The translations under genes were made by a program, and so were the position numbers. The notes beneath the pieces are model-generated. The model was not told the DNA's origin, made no database searches, and saw only the letters and a program-made list of their open reading frames with translations. Positions 25,101 through 37,100 of a DNA stretch of 64,000 bases are shown here, piece by piece. The DNA is from Atherinomorus stipes (taxonomy: Eukaryota > Chordata > Actinopteri > Atheriniformes > Atherinidae), in the NCBI GenBank assembly GCA_023101725.1, contig JALJCO010013361.1, positions 62,001-126,000 of the forward strand. Direction: 5' to 3'. Numbering within the stretch: the stretch's first letter is position 1; each line of letters starts with the position of its first letter.

Positions 25101-28100
25101 CCTTAATTCATGCTGCCAAGCAGGTTCTATTTCAAATTAAAATTTGTTTAATCTGAAACATTTAAGAGTGACAAATGTGCAAATAAAGTATCTATAAGGG
25201 GGAAAACTCTTTTTCACAGCACTTTAAATAAGAAAGGATTTTTTTAAAAGGTAAAAGGACTGGAAAAAGCCTGTATTTATGTGTGCTCTGTAGTATGTTT
25301 TGTGTATCCTTGATGTCCTACAGTGAGAAAACAGCCACTCCAAGACAAGGACATAGAATCAAAAGAGGATACCAAGCAAATAAATTAAGACAAAATTTAG
25401 TTTCAAGGACAACTAAAACTCCTGAGTCCAAGAAAAATCTTCCTCTTTCACCCACTGTGAATATTAAATCAGTCAGTGGGATATGAAGGTACTGTATGCA
25501 GCTGTGTAATGTAGCACATATTAAAACCTAAAACTGTTAAGCCGTTTTACAGCAACATTATAGAAATATGAAAACTTGACAATTATGGGCTTTTGACTCA
25601 TTCTAAAACACAATGGCACATTATGGATAACCCCAGGCTTAAAACTGTGGCTAACATGTTCCCCTTCTGCGCTGCATGGGCTGTGAGTCACAAAAAGGCC
25701 AATGTGATAATATCTAGTTGCTGGTATGTGACACAGTGCTATCAAGCAAACTGTGTCTGTCACATGGTGCTCTGTATTGGAATAATAAAGTTGCAAAGTG
25801 CACCCTCTCGTCCTCGGGATGCTGCAGGGCAAGACAACTCCGAGCATGTGCATAGAAATAAATGTCAGTGTACCAACAAGACAAGTCAGAAACACGGTTT
25901 TAAGGTCAGAAACTTATGCAGTAAAGCTTTTATACACAAGTTACAAAGACAACTTTGGAGGGTTTTAAGATATTCAGTTTTGTTTCTTCTGGGTGTAAGT
26001 GTAGGTAAATGTTGTAAAGTTGGAGCTTTTTTGCATAAAGCAAGCACTGTTTGAGAAGTGAGCAGCCTTAATTATTTGGAGAAGGAATAAACTCCAGGCT
26101 ACATACAAATACAAATATTTATACAGCTGTGGAAAGATTTGTTTACCAAACAAAAAAAGCAAAAGTTTGTTACTTATTTTACATGCTTATATAAATCATA
26201 TTTCACAGTTTCAGCCTTGTTTTATTTTATCAGCTATGTGGGTTCTTTGTTAGAGGCAAATGTAGAAAATCAAAGATGAATCCCAAATGGCTTGTTTGTG
26301 AAAACCCTCATTTAGTACTGAATGAGAAGAAAAGGAAGAGGTGATCAAAACTACACCAAGGAGCATAATATGACATACTTTTGAAAGGATTTTATCCCCT
26401 CTGTAGTGCAGAGCACTTTGTCTTTTCTACCAGAACAAGAACCTTGGAAACCCATTTCAGCCTAATTTAAAAAAAACGCCTCAGATCAAAATATAGACCG
26501 CACCAAGCAGCTCAATAAGTTAATAACATGTCTTTTATGGAGTATTAACAAAGCAGCTGTGCAGCTCCAGGGTACCGACTCCAAAACAGCTCTCATATCA
26601 CATCTGACTCCAGCTGGATTATTTAAAGGTTCAAACTTGCTTTAACCATCAGATAAGCTTATGCTCAAATACATTTTCATTTAAGAAGTAATTAAAGTCA
26701 CCCGATTCCTGAGATGGAGTCCTTGGGGTTGTTTGACTCCTCTGCATATCCAGCTCATAGAAAACTGTTCATGCGTTTTCTGAGTCAATGCTTTCCTCAA
26801 TTAAGGAGTGTAAATCACTTCAGTCAGATGAAAAGTGGAAGGGTGAAACAGAGGCTGGTGGCTTTTTGATGAGGCCAGCGGCGAAAAGAATGGATTCAGA
26901 TTAAGCATCCTAAATTTACACAGCCTGATGGGTATTGACGAGTCGCACTGATCTCAATCAATCACTCTTATGACATCAAAGCACGCATAAGATTTAAAAA
27001 CTTATGTTTGTATGTTTAGCATATGTGGATATAAAACAATAATACACTGTTATCGTGCATTCATCGAGTAGACGTTTAAAAATAAACACTGGTTAATAAT
27101 GCACAACATTTAAAGCTCGACTCTGTGACAGAGAATGTTAAAATGCAAAAGAAAACCATGCATCTTTGTTATGTAATGCATGGATTAAAATGACCTCACA
27201 TACCTATAAAGCGCTTGAGGTATTTTAATTTCTATTTTTCTTGGACTTTTACTATGCTCTGTCTTGCATGTATGTATTTGTCTATCTTTTTTATGTTCAA
27301 CTGTTAGCTGCAGAGTACTGAATGTGTGCACAAAGCATGCACAGGTCCTCACCTCAGATACGACTTCATGAGACATAAGCCTCTGAATGGCAGCTAGACA
27401 CAGCTGAGTGATCTTTGGCTCTTTGGTGCCACAGCCCATCAGAAAAGGCTGCACAACCTCTGAGCTGTTCTCCTTCAGTGCTGAAAAAAAAACAACAACA
27501 ACAAACAAACAAAGAAAAGGGTCACTTTTAATTATAACATGCAGATAAAAGTCAAGAATGAAGCACACTGTGTTCCAAAGAAAGATATAGTCCAAGGATT
27601 TACTTTAAACTGTCTTGAAACTGGAAAAAAACACAAACATGCTTCTCTAACAAAACAGTTCAAGAATCCAACATTCTTTTTGCTGCAGTTTGATTGCAAC
27701 AATATAATACTGCTGTAGAAGAAAGTATGGTCAAACTGCAGAGTAAAGATCACACTGTAAATAACCATAAATTCTTTTGAGGGCTTTTTTTTTAAGCCAT
27801 GCCATTTTTATACAGCATTCTAACAGCATTTAAAAAATGTGCAAGTGTCCTTGATACTTGTGTGTTCTTTATTCAGGATCAAGTGAATCTTCATGAACTA
27901 TCTGCAAACTTTTCACCTTAGAATTTAAGTTTTTTTTTTTTTTACAGATTAAACATTATATCATTTTGCAAGGTATCATCTGCAGGGACGGTTATCAAAT
28001 CACTTCCAAATAGGCCAAATCAACTCTTTTCAACAATGAATTCACCATGGCTGTATGACAGTTGCAGAAAGCAGCTGAATGTGGACAGTCATCACTGGAA

Positions 28101-31100
28101 CTCTGAAAATGTGAAATATGTGTCAACTCTGCAAATGTCACTAAAGCTGGACGTGTTGATCTAGAGCACACTGGAATAATTTCCAACTCATGATTAGTCA
28201 CACTTCAAAACACTTTGTAGTGTACCTAGTAATAAGCAAAATCAGTCTATAAAAGACTTCAGACAATCAAAGCTGAGGGACAAACGAGCATTAATGAGAA
28301 GGATGTTGAAAAATAAGCGTAATCTTTTATGATAAACAAGACACTGGTTTAGTTGAAACCAGGGCCACATGTGCACGCCCAAGCATCAACGTGCAGGAGT
28401 AAATATCTTACATGCAGATACAGCGTGCTATGAATAATAAAAACATGATTCTTTTTCTTTGCTTAGTCATATGTGTATTTTTAAAGGCAATGCACATCAA
28501 TAACTGACACATGACATCATCACAGATGGAATAAAAGGCTTTTCTGAACAAATACCCCAGAGTACTGTGGACCAAAAGTTGCTTTATTATAATAATCCAT
28601 ATTATAGAGAACAAAGTGATCACATAAAATAACCAAATATGAACAAAATAACAAACTTCTCTCCATTTATCATTTTGAGATTGAAGAAAGTAGGTCACAC
28701 CTCACTTGCTACACCACCATGTCACTCACCTGCCAGTATGTCTGTATTCCTGGCTGCAATGGTCTTAATCTTCACAATGCCAGACTCTGCAGCCTAGAGG
28801 AGGAGGAGAGAGGGGGGGGGGGGAGATGTGTTTACCTTACTGCTTCATCAGAAAATGTCTCCTTTACTGCTGATGATGCAGCACAGCTGCACTGCTGGTG
28901 CTGGACACAACTTTCTGTAATGATGCTCACAAGGCCTGACAGCAGAGGGACAGAAGGAAGAATGGGAAATGCACTAAGAATGGTCTTTAACTTGAGAGGA
29001 GATGTGCTGGTACACAGTGATTTCCCCAGTGAGATGTCTGGCTGGGGGGATATGCTACGAAATGAAAAAAAGGGGGAAAGGAATGTCAGAGAGGATAGGC
29101 AGGGGGAAGGGTAGACATGGAGACATACTGAATGAGAGTTTGTGTGAGAAACATTTATCAGTCAAAACTGAGGCTCTTCTCATCCTTCTGTAAAAGCCAC
29201 AAGCCTCCACAAGCCCTTAAAAGCTCTCTTTCTGCAGTCTCTGCACCTTCTTCTACAAGCATTCACTATTCCCCTCACTAACGCGGCCTATTAATCCTTC
29301 TCCATTAAATAAACTGTCTGGAAGATATGAGGTGTAATGCGCTATGTGTGAAAAGAAAATCCTACAAAAGGAAAGATCCACATGTAACAAACATGCTGAA
29401 CATCTCACCAACTCAAAAAATGTAGATCTTCTAATTTTTGTCTTAACACATCCCCATGACAGGTGTCTGTTATACAGTACTGTAGCTTCATTGTTTCATT
29501 TAGGAAAAAACACAACATGTGGCAAATCCTCACACTGATAGCAGCTGCAACATCCTCAACTGAGCAAGCAGCCAGCAGACCAACATTACCTTGATGTATT
29601 TTTTGTCTGACTATCCTGAGCATCTCTGTTATAAAACACTACAATCTCAGAAAAATATCATTCCATAACATTCACAACCAAAGGAAAAGGTCTTAAATTG
29701 TTCACTTAAGATTTAACAAGCATTAAAATGTCCCCTCTAATATAGTATTGTCACATTAGATTAGCAAAAATCACTCCACCTGCATGTTTGTGTTTGCAAT
29801 GTTACAGCCAAAGTAATTATGAGCATCTCACGCCACTCTAGAATAGACAGTTCTGACAGTGAAAAATATTGCAACTGCCCTTTACGTCTGCAAAATTTGA
29901 CCACAGCATGATTATATTGCTTCACCTTGTCATTTAAACAACCACAAGGTTGAGCCACTGTACAGGGCAACTATTCATAATCTGTCAAATTGTCAGTTAC
30001 CAAGCAACCACTGATAAGTGGGATGGACTTTTTTTTTTTAATAAAAATTGCACTTAGCATATCAAAGTACAGTTCTTCGAAAAGTTAATCTTTTACGAGG
30101 AAAATGAAAAGATGAATAAAAAAGGCTTTCCTTTAACAGCTATAAGTCTTCACAATTCGCTGTTGCTATGACATGTGAGACGTAACAGAACAGCACAGGA
30201 TAGGCCTGCGAACTTTAAGGATGCATTTTGCTCTTTTTCCACTAACTGGCATAATTTCCTGGGCTCTTATTAAATGTCTGTGACAGCTATGGTGAAAATA
30301 CCACACAAAGATGATACAACATTTCTGATCACATCAAAGTTTTTCAGGATGTGGGGGATACTCAACACTCTAAACACTAGGGCTGGGAGTATACGCGTTT
30401 CCCCCTGATTTGATTATTGACGATTTTTTGGGTGTCAATTCAGTTTAAATTGCGATTCTTCAATTTGACTGATTTTTGAGATTCTAACTTGCTCTTAACA
30501 CCAGACCAAGTTGTCTGCCATTCTCTGGCTTCTGATTAAGCTTTTTCCTTTTTTTCCCCAGAAATACATATATGGTCATGTTATAAGGCAGTCGAAGAAA
30601 AACATTTTGCCCTCTTCTGGAGAAAAACAGTAACTTTCTTCACACCCAACTTATAAACAGACTAAAATGAAGCATTTTAATTTGACACAAAAAAAGATTT
30701 TTGAACAAAAATCCCAATTTGAAAAGTTTTCAAAAAACCTAATTCCATTTTTCACACCCCTACTAAACACAACTGCTTATGGCAGAAAATACTGTAAAGA
30801 GTGTAGACTGGCACACACAGCAGAGTTCATACTACCAGCAATCAGCAAATAATAAAGCAATATTGTTATTCAACACCTCCATTCTCCTCATTTGTAATTT
30901 GGTCCATTGCAGTTGGTACTGATCAGTCTTTTAAGCACAACTTTATTGTAAATCATGTGCTGAAATGGCTCAGGCTATTAAAACCCCACTACATTAAGCG
31001 TTATGACCAACTGGCAGGTATATAGTCCAGTCCAAACTCACCCAATGACTCCTGGTTACATCGGCTCCTTAAATAAATTGGTTTATAATTCCCTTACGAT

Positions 31101-34100
31101 TAGTATTACCGTTTCAGATTTTGTCGTAAAACAGCGATAATCATATTTTGAAAAACACAGTGATGCTGCTCATAGTCAGTAAAGCAGCATCAGTCCCTCA
31201 GACACAAGTTGTTTGGCCTCTGAAAACATGGAGGAAGGCACCGCATGGAAGCTCTGGAGATTTTTTCCATTCTCAAAGGACAAAGTCTAAAGTCTGGATG
31301 TATTCTGGATTTGTTTTTAAGGATGCTGGGAGGAAACTTTTTTATTTATGGTATTATCTTAATGTTTCTGTCACATTTAATATGGTAGTGTTGCTGTGAT
31401 ATGAACATTTGATTTCTACTAAGTTACATGAAACAGTTAAAGTTTCCTTTCTGGACCAGTTCTAGATCAAGTCTTGAGCTCTGAATGTGAAGAAAAGTAT
31501 TCTTGGTTCTTATCTACAATTTGCATAAAGCGAGGAGAACGCCTCTTATGGTCATATGGTCATCTTAAAAGTCCATTGTGCTTGTTACTATTTTTTTTAA
31601 CTGAAACTTGGTGAAAAGATTTTAGTGTGTATAAGAACGTTTTGAACATTTTGAGCAGATTTCACCAATATCGCGATAATATTGATAACTGTGATAATTT
31701 TGGTCACAAGAACCGTGACATGAAATTTTTATATTGTTCGATGCCTAGTTATGACAGAACCACTAATGGTGCTTTCAGTGACAAATCAGAATTTTCAATT
31801 TCTTGCTGGATTTTTTTTCTTAACTGTCAGACTTCAGATTTCCCAGTCAAGACAGAACCAGTGCAGAACTATTATCTGATACATTTCTTAAGTGAACAAC
31901 TACTGATGACATTTTGCTGATAACACAGCATAAAGCAAGCACAGACAGGTAAAACCTCCTATCCTGTATGCAGAGGGAGACTCTTAACTCAAAGTTGGGT
32001 GGATATAAAGACATTTTGACTCTGAACTGGAAGTGTGACGTGGAAATCCACTGAACTGCTCACTGAATGAGATATTTTTGCAACAACGTTCCCAAATAAA
32101 GTGCCAGGGTTATTACTGTTTTGTTTTCTCTCTCTCTCTCTCTTTTTTTTTTTTTTTTTTTTTTGCATTCTTTGAATTGGAAGCAACTAAAGGCATCCAA
32201 ACATAGGCTCTGTTTTTTGTTCTTTTTTTTCCCAAAAAAATATACATCCAGTTTAAAGACAAGAACCACAAAAACAACTCTATAACAGGAGACACAGCTT
32301 TGCTTTCTTCGGTTTTGCGTTCAGTCATTTAAATTCACATCCAAATTACAGTTTAAAGATACTTGCCCTGATTCAGCTAGTAAATAAAGATGAAAATATA
32401 AGGATTTGCTGTCAATTTATTTGTCAAGTGAGACAGCAATTATTTTTGTTTTAAAAAGGTTTTTCTAATTACAAGAAAACTAAAACTCCTGAAATTCAGG
32501 GGCTTGAGGCATGAGAAAAACAAGAAAAATACATTTTCATGAAAAATAAAAAATAGTATTGCAACACAGAGTTGAGGTGCAAGTCTTTTGCTTTTTTTAC
32601 CCTTTGGGTTGATGATTACTGGACACACAAGAGCTTCTTGAAACTAATCTCAATCTAATCTTTGTTCTGCAACTCCTCAAAATTCTGTTTTTGCTGCCGA
32701 GTAGCATGCGAGTAAATCAGATAGTAAGCAAACAGATGCCTTCAATTAGAAGCAGACAGAGTTTAAAATACTTCACATCCAAGGAAACTATGTGTTTAAT
32801 CTTTAACTACTTAAATTACCCCTCTCTTGTTAAATGTTAATGGTTTTGCACAAGATTCTTTTATCCTACCCCCCCCCCCCCCCCAAATACAACAGTGGTG
32901 CTATTTGGCTCTCAATCCTAGTCCTTATTCATATATTTATGCATGAATTGACTTTAAAAAATCATTTAAAACTAATACCACAACTACCAATGTCAGAATT
33001 TTACAATAGTGATACCTAACTGGGATTTTTTTTCAACCACAGGTAAATTTATAACTATCACATATTATATTCATTTGAATTTTGGTCAGTATTATAAATA
33101 TATAAATGTTAGGCAAATCTTACAAAATAACAGAGCTTGAAAGAAAAAGTGAGGGGGAACACGGCACAGATTATGTCTGACAAAGTGAATTTTACAATTT
33201 CAACACCCAGAAATAAGACTTTCAGTTCTTCTTAAGAGCTTTGTTGGTGCGGCCACCCTCAAAGCGGAACTGACCCACGTCTGCAATCCAGCTCGCGTTT
33301 CAAAAGCTAAAACAGTGAAGCTCATCACAGGCCGACTTTTGTAGGAACATGCTGTGAGAGTCTCTAAAACTCAGCAGTTTTCTGGAACGGACTCGGCTTG
33401 TAGGGGATAAAAGGGCTTATTCATTCAGGTTTTTGTGTCTTACAGATCATAAAATAATCCATGCATGGCGCTTTGTGTCTTTACAGCATATAAGACTGGT
33501 CAAGCAAATGGTTGTGCCAAGCATCCCACTGCAAATATCCAGAAGCATTAAACTGGGACATACAAACAGCAACTTCTGAGTCAGCAAACACTGAATTAGT
33601 TTAAGTTTTTGTTACAGTTTAAACATACCATGATGGTTTCTCTTATTGGTTCTGGGTGTGATGCTATCATTTTATATTAAAAAAAGATAACATAAAATAA
33701 CCTAATCTCACAATAGAACTCTTTCTGGGTCCCTCATAACCATGCGAAAACCACTGTGGCGCAATGTCACTGTGGGAGACAGATTGAGAAATAGGGAGGA
33801 AGCGGAATAAAGGCTTTCTGGAGGAAGAAAACAAAGCTGTCTTTTTCTTGGCAATATGGATACAATGATATGTTGTAATGTTTGAATGACCTCAAACTAA
33901 ATGTGATTTGCTCCGGGCTTGTTTCAGACTAAACACAAACACACATACTGTAATCATCACATCTCTGTGTCACACTTCTTAGGGAAAAATACTTTTTCAG
34001 AACAGTATGATGATTTCAATGGTTTGTTCCAACAGCCACATGTGTCATTTGTTCTTGCTCATTTGTTATACAATAAGATCCTAGCTAATTTTACCTTGAC

Positions 34101-37100
34101 AGCTCAGACTGGAAAAGAAAGTTCCAATCACAACTCTATCATTGGACATCAAAGGGGGGTCTCTGCACCGCTTTGGTACCTGAGGGAAGGATGCTTATGA
34201 GGACCAGAAAACCTGGATGATGATGAATCAATATCTGAGCCAGATGCTTCAGAAGAGCCCCAGGCAAGGCCAGTGAGCAGACAATAGATGAGAGATCAGC
34301 TGTATGCTTTTGATGGCCCAGCATGACTGCCACGTCGATCATTTTAAAACATCCTGCACTTAAGTCAAGGCAGTGAATCTGTGGTAAAAGGAGCGCCAAG
34401 AAACTGGAAGCAGGAGGAACTGGATATGCTGTATCCTCATTCGTATTTTAATGCTGCCTTTAGCAAAGGTTGAGACCTGATGGAATACAAACAAAGCTGA
34501 CATGGTCTGATATGCGTGACCCTGCTGAGCTGGCTGGCAAATTGCTATGACCACAAAGATCCCACGGTTCATTGAATGGCCTGTGTAACCACCGTCTCAA
34601 GCTCAGGCAAATCAGCTCGTCAGTAAAATGTAAGGTAATTAAGGTAAATGAACTCAATCTGAACATTTCTTTTCTTTTTAGACAAATTTGGCATTCATTT
34701 GCTGTTGTCTTTGTGGATTTCAGTGGCAAGTTAAACCACAAAATAGCATCTTATGTCCACAGAGTCTGGAAACCCACTACAATTAAACCAAGAATAGAGT
34801 GGACAGAGGTTGGGTTTTCTCCAATATCGTATAACATTGGCGTCATAACCATACAATGTTAAATGCATTAGCATTTTTACCATTTTTTTTAAAAATAAAA
34901 TGCAATACATCCAGATGTAAAATAACCCGTTGGCCCTGTACACAGCAGACAACAGAGCTGATAATAAGAATTTGAAGCAGTGGGGAGTTATAAACAGCTG
35001 AACTGATTGTCTTTCTATGTGTGAATCCACACAAACATACAGAGTAACAATGAAACTCCTTGTTCTGTTCTCTAAACTTAGTCACACTGCTACACAACAA
35101 AGTCACTCAGCAGGCACTAACAGAGCTGTAAGTCATTCCAAGGAGTAAAATGAATAAATAAAAACAAATCACCAGTATGAAATAGAAAAAAAAATAACTT
35201 GTGACATCAGACAGATTTTTGGACATCTTCTATGACAAAGTGACCACAAGAATCAAATGTGACTCATATTAAACCAAAATACATTACAGTTTAACACATT
35301 TCTATCACTACAATGGAGATTTTTCTTTTTTAATAAATCAAATTTTGCAAACTGAAAAGTGGACAAGAGCATTTCTACCAACCAGGGGCTTCATCAATCT
35401 ACAACAAAGCAAGATGTGTTCAAAGGAAGAAAGCAAGATCATCAGACAATCTTGGAAAGATTCCACAAAAAGTGCAACATGTTAATCTGAACGAGGTGAA
35501 AAAGAGCTGACAAGTGACAGCAAAACATTGACAGTAATCTCTATGACTTCCTTAGTTCTTCTTTAGGACACCCAGACTTTTTTATAGCCAGTGCTGATTA
35601 TTTAGCTAGCATGAAGGCAAATGGTATATATGCCATCATGTGCTGCTTTTGTTAACAAGATGCAATATGATAACAAATTAAACACAAACTAGCTAAACTT
35701 GAAATATTGTCTCTGTTACGTGAACTTTATGTAAGCATCATTTCTTTATAAATAGATAGCATGTGGTCACTGGGAGAATAATGAATTCATAATTGTATCA
35801 AGTTTATGGGACACCATCAGGACAACAGTCCAGGACCTGAGGCTTAGGCTAGATCAGGTGATACAGTAGACAACAACAATAACAAAAATAAACTTGAGAA
35901 TCAGACAACATGTGGAGATTACCATCAAGTAACAGCACAAGAAAATAATGAGTATGACCATGACAGAACATAGCATTTATATGCATTAAGCATTCACACC
36001 AAGCAGCTATGCGTGCTGATAAAGGGTGCATATTTTTCTCTAAATATGCCCAAACATTTCCTCTTACTTGCTCCTTGATATTACTGATACAATAAAAGAC
36101 ATTGTATGCTGATGTCTAAAAAAAAAAATGCAAGGACAAGGAGAAAATCTGCCATTCTTTGTGTAACACAAACAAAACAGCGGGACTTCCTTTGTGCATC
36201 ATGACCTGCCTCCTCTATGTACCACTTAGTCCAGATTGTTCCTAGGTTCCTACCTCCAGCTGTGAGAACACATCCCTGGCACAGAGATTCCCGATATGCT
36301 GTGGATGTGAGATGTCTCAGCACTTCACACACATTCTCCAGATATTCCCTTGTGTTCATTTGTGAAAACACTTAATGTAAATATAACTTCACTTTTGTTT
36401 GTGTGGTTAAATCACAACTTCTGACCTTAACCCAACTAGGATGCTGTGCAATAACTCATTCATATCCATATAACCCTTAAGAAATTCACCAAACAGTTGT
36501 GTTTTTACAAAAAGAGAAAAAAAAAAAGAAAAAGTAATTCCTAAGGAATGGTGTAACTTTAATTCCTCTTCACTGTAGTAAAAATCTCATAAGCAGCCAT
36601 AAGATAACACCGGTTGACTTATTGGTTCAACCAGATTGCAATTATCTGTAGTTTTAACTTGGATCAAGATCAGCCGAATTTCAAGGGCATTAATTCTGGT
36701 ATTTACTATTTTTAGAGGTATATATACAATGGGGTCGGATGAAATGTTCTTCATGTTGATTTGGAACAAGTCAGCCATATAGACCCTGTCAGTGTCAACC
36801 TGATCATACAGAACTAAAAGGGGTAAATAAACGATTTAAAAAAGGTTTATTACCATACTTTGGATGACATGAACAAAACCCTCTATATCACAGATTAAGA
36901 ATCCCTTTTCCCTTCACGTATTGATTCAACTACATTAAAACATAAATTGATGTCTGTTGCACAGCCACACAAAGCATTTTCTCTGCCACGGAAATAACTT
37001 TAAGCACGTTTATGCACGTCGTCGTGTTGTGTGGAAAAAATCCTCGAGCATGGCCATTTTAGCATAAACAACAAGGATGGCAAACACCTGTACAGTGCTT

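Larger units (their letters stand above)
23446..27352 (-). other. mon2: mon2 intron 3
   Basis: This 3.9-kb AT-rich intron contains a short LINE-tail-like fragment and a Tc1-like relic near 24780-25230. A 153-codon plus-strand frame at 25593-26054 resembles no protein I know and overlaps an antisense frame of similar length. Nothing else was recognised. Confidence 0.6.

Noticed and set aside
25593..26054. 153-codon plus-strand open frame in mon2 intron 3
   Set aside because: It overlaps an antisense frame of similar length, shows no domain and lies inside an AT-rich intron; best explained as chance.
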